The translations under genes and the position numbers were made by a program. A stretch of DNA of 64,000 nucleotides, from positions 54,104,452 through 54,168,451 of the forward strand of contig CM060108.1 of the NCBI GenBank assembly GCA_030522415.1, in the 5' to 3' direction. This stretch comes from Channallabes apus (taxonomy: Eukaryota; Chordata; Actinopteri; Siluriformes; Clariidae). Each line of letters starts with the position of its first letter. Position 1 is the stretch's first letter. Under the pieces are notes generated by a model that was not told where the DNA came from, did no database searches, and saw only the letters and a program-made list of their open reading frames with translations. Shown in pieces: positions 31,365 to 41,927 of this stretch.

Positions 31365-31372
31365 GCCAGATT

Positions 31373-31615
31373 GCGGTGGTTTGGACATGTTCAGAGGAGA
31401 GACTGTGAATATATTGGTAGAAAGATGCTGAGGTTGGAACTGCCAGGCAGGAGGTCTAGAGGAAGACCAAAGAGGAGATTTATGGATGCAGTGAGAGAGG
31501 ACATGAAGTTAGTTGGTGAGAGAAGAGGATGCAGAGGATAGGGTTAGATCGAGGCAGATGATTCGCCGTGTCGACCTCTGAAAGGGAACAGCCGAAAGAC
31601 AAAGAAGTGTATGTA
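31373..31615 (+). mobile_element. LINE C-terminal end (RTE-like)
   Basis: After the hAT element the LINE resumes: RLRWFGHVQRRDCEYIGRKM, ELPGRRSRGRPKRRFMDAV and EDMKLVGER, then a stop. This is the conserved C-terminal domain of this LINE type. Confidence 0.75.
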
Positions 31616-31644
31616 TTCATAGGTGTGTGTGTGTGTGTGTGAGC

Positions 31645-32060
31645 TCTAATTGTATTTTTTCAAATCGTCCTTGGGGCGGAGCACTGTGCGCCCTGAACCC
31701 TCCCACATTTGTTCTTAGCGAATCCATATTGTTTTTAAATATTTGGGCTCATGTGATTGGACCATTCTCAACGAGTCTTATTAACGCTGAGCAGATTGTT
31801 CGTTAATGTAATGAATAGTGATTGATGTGGAAACAGCTAAATATGAGAAATTCTGTAATTTATTTGCTAAAATACCCCTTCGCAAGACGATCAGACAAAG
31901 AAAGAAAAAAGTTAAAGAGCTTGGACCAGATCGACCTGATCGTCTAATTAAGCTGCAGTCACATGATCACGGCCGAGCTTACAATCAGTGCTTTTCCAGA
32001 ACTTCTTATAGATACTTACAGGCGATTATTAAAAGTCTGATCTTAATGTTGATTGCGCAC
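31645..32060. repeat. Dispersed repeat, third copy
   Basis: Inverted relative to 21421-21642 and related to 17150-17480. Contains CTTGGGGCGGAGCACTGTGC and TGGACCAGATCGACCTGATC. Confidence 0.65.
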
Positions 32061-32463
32061 CTAACCTTTTTTAATTGTCCAATCTCTTCCTACTGTATCT
32101 GACAGCTTCATGTTACAGCCCCAACAGACCGCAGCGTAAAAAATGACATTCGCCACAACAGTTTCATAAAACATCCGTCGAATGGTGTTACAGACGTTAA
32201 AAGACCTCAGCATTAGAAGAAAATACAATCGGCTCTGTCCTTTTTTTGTAGAGTGCCATTGTGTTGAGTGACCAGTTGAGTTTATCAAGGTGAACTCCCA
32301 GATATTTGTATTCTGAGACCATGTCCTCTATCTCCCCCTTGACAGATATTGGGGTCTCAGGGGTCTTGTTTCTCCTAAAGTCTACCACCATCTCCTTTGT
32401 TTTCCTGATGTTGAGTTGTAGGTGATTACGGTCGCACCAGACAATGTAGTTTTTTTTCCCCAA
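32061..32463 (-). mobile_element. LINE RT C-terminal fragment (inverted copy)
   Basis: Minus-strand frames read WCDRNHLQLNIRKTKEMVVD, YKYLGVHLDKLNWSLNTMA, then KKGQSRLYFLLMLRSFNVC and RMFYETVVANVIFYAAVCWG in a shifted frame. It pairs with 21041-21420. Confidence 0.78.
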
Positions 32464-32479
32464 TTTATTTTATACAGTG

Positions 32480-33490
32480 CTCACGATAGTCGTATAGTTC
32501 ACTATAACAGGAGATGTGTTTAAGTTAACATGGAGTCCAGTTCGGCAGCATGTGTAGCTTCAAACCACTACAAAACAGAATCCAGCTGAAGCTGAACCGT
32601 CTCTGACCATCTCAGGATCCTCGCAGAGTTGGCCTCTGCCTACTGGAGCTGGAACAATCTTCAGATGTCTCGGGATGGGTAGAAAAAGAAAGAACAGGTG
32701 GAAAAAATTTGATGAAAACGAATTTAGATGTACAGTTTGTGCAGGGGTTAAGAAATAACTGTTGTATAATAGATCACAATGAAGAAATTAGAAAAATTAC
32801 TTAAACATGGATTATTTGCTTAGAACAGTACGTTCTTCACCGTTTTATTATTCTTATACTGTAGCAGTTTTGTCCATCACTAAGCCACAGTTTGCTATCA
32901 GAATACAAATTTAACAAGTAAAACATTAAGAAAATGTAGAAAATTTAAGAAAAAATGAGAAGCAGAAGGAAAAATGGCTTTTCTCATGTGCAGAATAAGT
33001 AAGTTACATGTTTCGCTCTCTGTTAGGTTTAAAATGAAGAAATTAAATCCAATAAAATTTTATTTGTATAGCGCTTTTAACAATTGTCATTGTCACAAAG
33101 CAGCTTCACACAATCAAATGTGTCCGAGCTAAGTTTTAAGCTAAGAGAAGAAGAGTTATTTCTTGTTGTGTCCGCCACACATTGATCCACTTACCGTTCT
33201 GGGCCCGATCGACCGGGAGAGAAAACCACACACACTCGCAGGCATGATGTCTGAAGATCTCTGTTTATTCTCAGCAAAGAGAGCACATTTAAACGGTGCT
33301 ACGTCCCGAACATCAAAAGAACCAGTCATTAACGTGTCAATCATAGAGGGACCCGGAAACAGCCAGAGAGAGGAAATACATTTACATTTTCCTGATTAAA
33401 CAAAAGGATTCTAGCAGACAAGAGCCATTTGCATGTATACTCGTCTGAGTACAGGATATAGAAGGTGCTACCACAGAAGGCATAAGAAAG
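32480..33490. repeat. Right arm of inverted duplication: zinc-finger duplicon flank without exon
   Basis: In inverted orientation this matches 20162-21000. The same strand matches 2461-2600 before zinc-finger copy 1. It is therefore a fourth copy of the zinc-finger duplicon, whose finger exon is not present; L2 sequence follows at 33493. It contains an extra insertion at 33195-33350 relative to the left arm. Confidence 0.82.
33045..33120 (-). mobile_element. L2 3' tail fragment
   Basis: TTTTATTTGTATAGCGCTTT then TAACAATTGTCATTGTC, the reverse complement of the L2 3' end. It is inserted in the duplicon arm and absent from the left arm. Confidence 0.75.
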
Positions 33491-33492
33491 GC

Positions 33493-33830
33493 CTTGCCTA
33501 ACAAAACCTAAGATGCCCGCAGAGAGAATTCCATCACAGTTTAGTAGTGAAGACTTTATGGACTTCTTTAATGAAAAGGGAAGGAAATAATAACCTCTAA
33601 TAGTATCTCACGATCCAGTTCAGCCTATAGCTTCACATTTAGATTTTCAGTGCTTTACAGGTATAGGACAGGTATATAAAGCATCACTATATATCAGAGC
33701 TATATAAACGCATCACCTTGGCTAAATCAACAACGTGCCTGTTAGACCCAATCCCAACCAGATTTTTAAAAGAAGTGATGTTTACGGTTGAAGAGCCACT
33801 TCTAAACATTATTAATTCTTCATTATATAC
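33493..33830 (+). mobile_element. L2 LINE ORF2 fragment
   Basis: Corresponds in reverse complement to about 36000-36325 of the neighbouring minus-strand L2: [11 protein letters not shown], then [10 protein letters not shown], then [21 protein letters not shown] stretch of about 25 bases is altered near 33680. It ends near ATATACTCAGCAAAAAAAGA, which looks like a DNA-transposon end. Confidence 0.75.
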
Positions 33831-34585
33831 TCAGCAAAAAAAGAAACGTCCTCTGACTTTCAACTATTCAATTCAATTCAATTCAATTTTATTTATATAG
33901 CGCTTTTAACAATGGTCATTGTCTCAAAGCAGCTTCACGAAAATGAAAGAAATTTAACAAAATAAAAAATAAAAATAAAAATAAAAAAAATAAAATAATA
34001 ATAATAATAATAATAATTATAGAAAAGAAAATAATTGGAAGTGTGGATGTGTGAGAAAAATGTGCAGATAATAATAATGAGACGAATGAAATTTCTCTAA
34101 TGAGCAAGCCAAGGGTGACGGCGACGGTGGCAAGGAAAAACTCCCTGAGATGGCATTAGGAAGAAACCTTGAGAGGAACCAGACTCAACAGGGAACCCAT
34201 CCTCATTTGGGTGATAACAGATAGAAATGATATAACATCTTGTGTGTTGTGCAGGTGAAAATTCAATATGACAGAAATTATTTAAATTGACATGAAGACC
34301 AGTTCAGCATAGGGACAAGTCAGTAGGTGCAGAGGGCACATGAGGTCTGGATCACTGGAAGCACAGGAGCAGCATGTGTAGCTCCAACCATCATAAAGCT
34401 GAATCCAGGTGGAGCTGGTCCTTCTCTGGATGCCTCAGGAACCTCGCAGGGTCGGCCTTTGTCTACTGAAGCTGGCAAAATCTCCCGATGCCTCGGGATG
34501 GGTAGAGAAATACAGAACAGATGGGGAGAATTAGCGTAGTTGCCATTCGGGATAGGTGTACTGGAGTATGAGATTATGGGATGAG

Positions 34586-37500
34586 TTATGTGTATGCCAG
34601 ATTAAAAAGATGCGTCTTGAGTCTACTTTTGAACTGAGAAACCGTGTCTGCTCCCCGAACACTGTCTGGAAGACTATTCCAAAGCTTTGGAGCTAAATAT
34701 GAAAAAGCCCTACCCCCTTTTGTAGATTTTGAAATTCTGGGAACTACCAGAAGTCTGGAGCTTTGTGATCTTAAGGCGCGTGGTGGATTGTAGCGTATCA
34801 GAAGACTGGTTAGGTATGTGGGAGCTAAACCATTTAAGGCCTTGTATGTAAGTAATACTATTTTGTAATTTATTCTAAACTGAACAGGTAGCCAGTGCAG
34901 GGATGATAATATTGGGGTTATATGATCATATTTTCTGGATCTAGTGAGAACCCTGGCGGCTGCATTTTGGATTAACTGAAGCGTGTTTATTGAAGATGCA
35001 GGACAACCACCTAGTAATGCATTACAATAGTCCAGTCTGGAGGTCATGAATGCATGAACTAGTTTTTCTGCATCAGATACTGATAAGATGTTCCTAAGGT
35101 TAGCAATATTTCGAAGATGGAAAAAGGCTGTTTTTGTGATATTTGAAATGTGATTTTCAAAAGACAAGTTACTGTCTAATATTACGCCCAGGTCTTTTAC
35201 TGCTGAGCTGGTAGTAACAGTACATCCTTCTAAGCGCAGGCTGAATTGTGAAAGCTGTTGTGTGCTGGTTTTTGGGCCAATAAGTAATATCTCTGTCTTA
35301 TCTGAATTTAATAAAAGAAAGTTATTGGTCATCCAATCTTTTATGTCCTAGACACACTCAGTTAATCTAGACAACTTAGGTATTTCGTCTGGTTTAGTTG
35401 AGATATATAATTGGGTATCATCAGCATAACAATGGAAACTAATCCCATGTCTTCTAATGATGTTACCCAAGGGAAGCATGTATATTGAGAACAACAGAGG
35501 TCCTAAAACTGACCCTTGTGGGACCCCATATTTCACTGGCATTACACCAGACGGTTCTCCATTTAGATCTACAAAATGGTAGCGATCAGACAGGTAAGAT
35601 CTAAACCATTTTAATGCCTGTCCCTGAATACCTATATAATTTTATAAGCGATCTATGAGAATTTTATGATCTATAGTGTCGAATGCAGCACTAAGATCGA
35701 GCAGGACTAGCAATGAGATGCAGCCTTGGTCTGAAGCTAAAAACAAGTCGTTTGTAAACTTAACTAGTGCAGTTTCTGTGCTATGATGGGGCCTGAAACC
35801 TGACTGAAATTCTTCAAGGATGTTGTTATCCTGCAAGAATGTGCATAATTGAGCTGATACTACTTTTTCTAGTATTTTTGATATGAACGGAAGGTTTGAA
35901 ATCGGTCTGTAATTTGTTATTTCATTCGCGTCCAAATTAGATTTTTTAAGAAGCGGCTTAATAACTGCTAACTTGAAAGGTTTAGGGACGTGACCTAGAT
36001 GTAATGAAGAATTAATAATGTTTAGAAGTGGCTCTCCAACCGTAAGCATCACTTCTTTTAAAAATCTGGTTGGGATTGGGTCTAACAGGCACGTTGTTGA
36101 TTTAGCCGAGGTGATAAGTTTATACAGCTCTTCCTGTCCTATACCTGTAAAGCACTGAAAATCTAAATGTGAAGCTATAGGCTGAATTGGATCGTGAGAT
36201 ACTATTAGAGGTTGAACCTCCATTATTTTCTTCCTGATATTATTGATTTTTTCATTAAAGAAGTCCATAAAGTCTTCACTTCTAAACTGTGATGGGATAC
36301 TCTCTGCGGGCATCTTAGGTTTTGTTAGGCAAGCCACTGTACTAAATGAGAACCTGGGATTGTTTTGGTTTCTTGCTATCAGTTGGCTAAGATGCTCGGT
36401 CCTAGCAGTTTTTAGGGCCTGTCTATAGCTGCACATACTGTCTTTATACGCAATTCGAAAAACTTCTAATTTAGTTTTCCTCCATTTTCGCTCGAGGTTA
36501 TGGGTTGCTCTCTTTAGGGCGCGAGTATGACTGTTGTACCACGGTGCAAGTGTTTTATCTCTGACTTTTTTTAATCTGATGGGAGCAACAGTGTCTAATG
36601 TACTGGTAAAAATAGTGCCCATGCTGCTAGATCTAGATCATCTGCATTTAGGGGTCTAATAAGAAATTGGGACAGATCAGGCAGATTACTTGTGAATCTG
36701 TCTTTAGTAGTGGGATTCATATTTCTAACAGATTGATAACGTGGGGAGACACAGCTAATCTGTTCTACGGGTAGAGTATACACACTGTAAAAAAAAAAAA
36801 AGCGTAAAAAAACTGTCAAATGACTGGCAGCAATGGCTGCCAAACAAAAACCGTAAAAATTAAGGTAAAATACTCTAGTTCCTATTATGCTCAAAAACAT
36901 TACATTTACAGAAATTATTTTATCTTTTACAGAGAATGTGGTCCCTTTTTTAACTCTATTGTTCTTATATAAAATGCATGTGTACAAATGACTTTAACTT
37001 TTAGTTCAGAATCCTAATGTCTTAGTGCAATTAAGTCAAATCTAAAACATACCAAAATGGCAAAATGGACGGTCCAGTGTATCCAAGAAAGATCTTCTTC
37101 CAAACAGGCAGTAAAGAACTGGATCAGGGTGGATTGGAAGAGAGAAGAAAAGAACACATTAAGATCTTAGATTTAAAAGAAAAACGTGGCAGTATTAATA
37201 AATGATCTTTGTTTACAGCAACAACAATAAGAATTAAAATAAGAATAAAAAATATCTTACCGACATTGTCTCTTGAGCTTGCAGGTATTTTACATTTCAG
37301 AGTCTTCTCCTCTGTCCCTCAGAGACTGCTTTCCTCCTCACCTGTAGCTCAGCAGCGTGTCTTCACTCATCTGAATTTACACACACCCGCTTACCGGCTG
37401 CTGAGTCACACCACCCCTGCGCGCGCTAAACATTTGAAGGACGCCTGTTTCCCATTGGCTGGTTCATATCACGTTACGTCTGAACCTGAGCAATAAACGT

Positions 37501-38876
37501 AGGCGTTTTCCGCATCAGGTCCCTCCCTCACTCGCGCGCTTATTTAAATGCGCCAGTAATGAAGAGGTAATTAGAATATCTCCGCCTCCGGCTGCTGATC
37601 AGCCAATCAGAAAGAAGATTAGAATGTTCCCGCCTCTAGCTTCTGGTTGGCTGTGGCAGTTAAGCGGAGAGTCCGTGGAGTTAAATGACACCATAGCTCC
37701 CCTAATAAAAGCTAAATATCAAAATGTAACTTAAAGTGATGCTTTAAAACAGCTACAGTACACAGCCAATACATTATCCTTGAGTCAGAATATGCAGGAA
37801 TGCATTAAGAAAGCTGATGGCTAGATTGCCATGGTGATATTTCAGAACAACTGTAATACAAAAATATATATTTTGATAAGTATCAGTCTCCTAAGTTCTC
37901 TTCACATTCTTTGAAGGCATGAAGCAGATACTACTGTATGGCCTACATGTAAGTGATAATGTAAGAATAATCATAAATACTTAAAAAAAACAGTCGACTT
38001 CGTAATTTACAGATAATGTTTGTAATTTTACAGAGATTTGTATGTAGTTTAAAATTTTATAGTAGTTTTCCTTTTTTTTTTTTAAGTTATTTTCCATAAA
38101 TTTAGGACTTTTTTTACAGTGTATATCAGGAGGTGATGATCTGTGATATCATCACTTTGAGGTATGATCTCTATATTAGAGACATCTATACCATGGGATA
38201 TAATTAAATCTAGCGTATGATTAAAGCGGTGAGTTGCTCCAATTATATTTTGTTTAACCCCAAAGGAATTTAGTAAATCCATAAATGTGAGTGCTAAAGT
38301 GTCGTTAGCATCATCTACATGAATGTTAAAGTCTCCTACTATCAACACTTTGTCAGAGTTAACCAATAGGTCTGATAGCAGATGTCCAAATTCTTTAAGA
38401 AAATCGACATATGGCCTCGGGGGTCTGTACACTGTGGCCAGGGTAAATTATAGCAAGGGTTTATTACGTATTTCATTGAGTGCAACATTAATGATAAGCA
38501 CTTCAAATGAATTAAACCTGGGCCTTATTTTCTGGGTAACAGTGAGTACATCATTGTAGATAGTGGCGACACCACCACCGCGACCAATTAGACGGGGCTC
38601 GTGCTTATTGAAATATCCTGACGGAGTAGACTCATTCAGACCAAAATATTCATTTGGTTTAAGCCAGGTGAGATAGAGTGCGTCAAGGCAATAATCTGAG
38701 ATAATTTCATTAACAATAAGTGCTTTAGGCGCAAGGGATCTAATGTTGAGTAGTCCAAACTTTAGAGGTGGATTTTGACTACTTATTTTGCCTTTTTCTG
38801 GTTTTATGGTTATCAGATTGTTTCGGGCAAATTTAACAAATTTATTCTTTTTTCTCACTATTCGGGGAACAGACAC
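34586..38876 (-). pseudogene. L2 ORF2 (endonuclease-reverse transcriptase), broken
   Basis: The endonuclease (38082-38876) keeps FGLLNIRSLAPKA, RGGGVA, VGDFNIHV and DDITDHHLL. Where the plus-strand sister has LCLTETWVK it reads LYLTWLK, so two residues including the metal-binding Glu are gone. After the inserted element the linker ([16 protein letters not shown]) and RT run from 36780 down to 34586. TAA near 35641 replaces Glu after DRL, and TAG near 35347 replaces Gln before DIKDW. The catalytic YADD is intact. It ends RLKTHLFNLAYT. Confidence 0.88.
36781..38121. mobile_element. Non-autonomous DNA element inserted in L2
   Basis: About 1.34 kb with ends CACACTGTAAAAAAA and, in reverse, CACTGTAAAAAAAGTCC, flanked by TATA on both sides. 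It splits the L2 ORF2 between LLIYT and LPVEQISC. The interior is non-coding, with GC-richer DNA at 37290-37700. The superfamily is uncertain. Confidence 0.65.
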
Positions 38877-38972
38877 AGTTTCTATAGGACAAGCTATGTG
38901 TTTGCGTCTATCACTATGGTGAGTTGTGATGTGGCTAATATGTTTGGAATCTACAGGATGACTTACCGCCAG

Positions 38973-39420
38973 TCAGATGGTTCGTAGTGTCCTGGAGATG
39001 TTGTCAGAGAGGACCGCTGCTCCAGCTCTGCTAGGGTGTAGGCCATCGGTGTGGTAGAGCCTAGGACGCTCCAAGAAAACATTCCAGTTATCAACAAAGG
39101 GTAATTTCTGTTGTCGACACCAAGATTGTAACCATTCATTAAAGGCAAATAATCTACTGAACTTCTCGATTCCTTGCTGAAATGTGGGAAGCGGTCCAGA
39201 TACGATGATCCTTGTCGTGGGTGATGTGCTGCGGACCTTCTCGACCAGGCTCCTGAAGTCCTTCTTTAGGATCTCCGTCTGCCTCAGCCTGGTGTCGTTC
39301 GTGCCGGCATGAAGAACCACAGCTCCAATGTTCTTCCTCAGAGCAGCAGGCACCTGTGCAGCAACATCAAGAACACGTGCACCAGGTAAACAGCGTGTTT
39401 CCTGTTTTCGTATCGTTGCC
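38973..39420 (-). pseudogene. L2 ORF1 SGNH-esterase domain, 5'-truncated
   Basis: Minus-strand frame with CLPGARVLDVAAQVPAAL, VVLHAGTNDTRLRQ (block with Asn), VSGPLPTF, DNWNVF and TDGLHPSRAGA (Asp-His). This is the GDSL/SGNH esterase domain found in ORF1 of CR1/L2 LINEs. The block with the nucleophilic Ser (GDS) is lost upstream, where the copy ends against the plus-strand L2. Confidence 0.85.
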
Positions 39421-39516
39421 GCGAAAGTTTCGCAACGCGCGAGTTTCCTCGTCTAAGAACAACAAACGGAATTCATCTCCAAACAACTAAAACTCCGACA
39501 CAGAGGGTACGTTATA

Positions 39517-40422
39517 ATGTCTACCGTTCAGCTTGTTCAGTGTGTAGAGTGCAGGATGTTTAGACATTCTTCCTCCGTCATTAGCGATAATTTTATTTGT
39601 GATAGGTGTGTGTTAGTGAGCACTCTGACGGAGAAGATATCAGCGTTAGAGGAGTGCATCCAGACTTTAGAGAGTGTTAGACAGTGCGAGAGCAGCGTTA
39701 TTCCTGTAGCGGACAGTCTGGGTGCCACAGGCGGAGATAATCAGCCCCCGACTCCGGCATTAGAGCCCTCACAGCGGGGCGAGTGGGTGACGACTCGGCG
39801 GCATACTCGTTCAGCCAAAGCTAACGCTAAGGCTAGCCCACCGGAGCACACCTCCTCTGCGCTTCACGTGTCCAACAGGTTTGCTCTCCTCAGTGCTGCA
39901 CCCGCTGAGAAACCTGAAAGAGCTCTGGTTATAGGAGACTCTATACTGAGACACGTGACATTAGCTAGACCTTTAGGGGCACCAGCGGCAGTGGTTAGGT
40001 GTATCCCGGGAGCCAGAGCACCGGACATAGCAGGTAATCTTAGGGCTCTAGGACAGCACAGGTTCTCTAAGATAGTGGTACATGCTGGAGCTAATGATAT
40101 ACGCCTTCGTCAGTCAGAGGTTAGTAAGAGTAACTTTACAGAGCTGTTTAAATTAGCGAAGGCGATGTCTGATGAAGTAATATGCTCTGGTCCCATCCCA
40201 ATGAGACGTGGTGACATAGCTTACAGCAGGTTATGGTCGCTGAACCGCTGGATGTCCAGGTGGTGCTCCAAAAATAATGTGGGCTTCATAGATAATTGGA
40301 AGACCTTTGAGGGCAAAGCTGGCCTGTTAGGGCGGGACGGTGTCCATCCCACTCGGGAAGGTGCTGCTCTCATTTCCTGTAGTATAGCTCATAGTCTCAG
40401 TAGAGGTCTAGTTAATCGGTGA
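39517..40422 (+). CDS. L2 ORF1: zinc-knuckle and SGNH esterase protein
   Basis: 301 residues, open from ATG to TGA. The N-terminus has two CxxC pairs (Cys9/Cys12 and Cys28/Cys31), likely a zinc ribbon. A heptad-like segment (about 34-60) and a basic, low-complexity linker (80-125) follow. The C-terminal half is a GDSL/SGNH hydrolase fold: VIGDS with Ser142, HAGAND with Asn193, and DGVH with Asp274 and His277, so all expected catalytic residues remain. In CR1/L2 LINEs this esterase-type ORF1 is established; its role in retrotransposition is not settled, though membrane or RNP association has been proposed. The stop overlaps the GTG that begins the ORF2 frame. Confidence 0.9.
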   Translation: MSTVQLVQCVECRMFRHSSSVISDNFICDRCVLVSTLTEKISALEECIQTLESVRQCESSVIPVADSLGATGGDNQPPTPALEPSQRGEWVTTRRHTRSAKANAKASPPEHTSSALHVSNRFALLSAAPAEKPERALVIGDSILRHVTLARPLGAPAAVVRCIPGARAPDIAGNLRALGQHRFSKIVVHAGANDIRLRQSEVSKSNFTELFKLAKAMSDEVICSGPIPMRRGDIAYSRLWSLNRWMSRWCSKNNVGFIDNWKTFEGKAGLLGRDGVHPTREGAALISCSIAHSLSRGLVNR

Positions 40423-41927
40423 CAATCCAGAGCCCAGGCCAGGGAGCAGACAGGCTAAACCAACCGTCTGCTAGCTGCATAGAGTCGTCACTCAGGGTTC
40501 ACCTTATTGAGACTGTGTCTGTTCCCCGATCTAAGCAAAAATGTAGAAAGACTCAGAAAGTCTGTTTCAATAATCTAATTAACATAAAGACCACAAACTC
40601 CGATCATACTGAATGCGCAGCCGGCACCTCTGATCTGAAGCTAGGATTGTTCAATATTAGATCTCTTGCATCAAAAGCAGTTATTGGTAATGAAATTATC
40701 ACAGATCAGTCGTTTAATATACTCTGTTTAACTGAAACATGGGTTAAACAGGACGAGTATGTAGCTCTAAATGAAGCTAGTCCTCCTGGATACAGCTACA
40801 TACACCAGCCTCGGTTAACTGGTAGAGGAGGAGGCGTCGCAGTTATTCATAATGATAATCTGTCTATCGTACAGAAACACGGACACAAATTTAACTCATT
40901 TGAAATTCTCTATAGTAACATAAGTGTATTTAAGTATATTAAATCAGCTCAGTCGATTCCACTAATTATAATTTACAGACCTCCAGGGCCGTATTCTGAA
41001 TTTCTTAGTGAATTTGCAGATTTCATCTCAGACCTGGTCGTTTCTGTAGACAAAGTGTTAATTGCTGGAGATTTTAACATTCATTTTGAGAATCCAGAAG
41101 ACCCTCTGAGAACAGCATTTATGTCCATACTGGACTCAGTAGGCGTAAATCAGTGTGTAGTAGGACCCACTCATAAAGCAGGTCACACTTTAGATTTAGT
41201 AATATTCTTCGGATTAATTATAAGAAATGTATTCACAATTCCACTTTCTGAAATTATCTCAGATCACTATCTTGTATCCATTCAAGTGTGTCACAGTGAT
41301 AATGTACGCACAGCACCGCGCTACCGTATTAAACGTACATTCACATCAACTACTACACAGAGTTTTATCAGTAATCTCCCAGAGTTACCAACTTCGATTA
41401 GGCCACCGTCTGACCCCACAGAACTTGATCAGGTGACTGAATATTTAGTGTCGACACTTCGTTATACCTTAGATAATGTAGCTCCAGCTAAAAGAAAAAT
41501 TATTAGAGATAAGAAACTCGCTCCCTGGTATAACGATCACACGCGCACTTTAAAACAGACTGCTCGGAAATTAGAGCGTAAATGGCGTCAAACTAAATTG
41601 TTGGTATTTCAAATAGCATGGAAAGAGAGCATCCTGAACTATAGGAAAGCTCTTAGTGTAGCTAGATCAACGTATCTCTCCACTCTTATAGAAGAAAATA
41701 AAAATAATCCAAGATTTTTATTTAATACCGTAGCCAAATTAACCAGAAATAAGACCACTACAGAAATCTCCACAACAACATCATGCAATAGTGAGTCTGG
41801 TTCCTCTCAAGGTTTCTTCCTATTACCATCTCAGGGAGTTTTTCCTTGCCACTGTCGCCCTCGGCTTGCTCACCAGGGACTATCTGAACATTTTGATTCA
41901 TACACATTCACATTCCATACAACTTAA
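40419..41927 (+). CDS. L2 ORF2, endonuclease only (RT deleted)
   Basis: A 502-codon frame overlaps the ORF1 stop as GTGA. The first ATG-less start makes its translation mode uncertain. The apurinic-type endonuclease is complete by eye: GLFNIRSL (Asn), LCLTETW (Glu), IIYRPPG, IAGDFNIHF (Asp/Asn), HTLDLV and SDHYLVS (Asp-His). It should nick target DNA. The linker APWYNDHTRTLKQTARKLER and FLFNTVAKLTRNK follow. The last 45 residues (from about 41790) are read-through of 3' UTR DNA (SGSSQGFFLLPSQGVFPCHC) and are not part of the normal protein. Frame and endonuclease residues are better preserved than in the other L2 copies here. Confidence 0.85.
   Translation: MTIQSPGQGADRLNQPSASCIESSLRVHLIETVSVPRSKQKCRKTQKVCFNNLINIKTTNSDHTECAAGTSDLKLGLFNIRSLASKAVIGNEIITDQSFNILCLTETWVKQDEYVALNEASPPGYSYIHQPRLTGRGGGVAVIHNDNLSIVQKHGHKFNSFEILYSNISVFKYIKSAQSIPLIIIYRPPGPYSEFLSEFADFISDLVVSVDKVLIAGDFNIHFENPEDPLRTAFMSILDSVGVNQCVVGPTHKAGHTLDLVIFFGLIIRNVFTIPLSEIISDHYLVSIQVCHSDNVRTAPRYRIKRTFTSTTTQSFISNLPELPTSIRPPSDPTELDQVTEYLVSTLRYTLDNVAPAKRKIIRDKKLAPWYNDHTRTLKQTARKLERKWRQTKLLVFQIAWKESILNYRKALSVARSTYLSTLIEENKNNPRFLFNTVAKLTRNKTTTEISTTTSCNSESGSSQGFFLLPSQGVFPCHCRPRLAHQGLSEHFDSYTFTFHTT

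Larger units (their letters stand above)
33868..39430 (-). mobile_element. L2-clade LINE, near full-length, inactive
   Basis: A minus-strand retrotransposon reading from about 39430 to its 3' tail (GAATT repeats) at 33868. The order is ORF1 esterase, ORF2 endonuclease, RT, then a 3' UTR of about 700 bp. It is interrupted by a DNA element (36781-38121). Two stops and an endonuclease deletion make it inactive. The RT has [24 protein letters not shown] and [10 protein letters not shown], typical of the L2/CR1 group. Confidence 0.88.
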
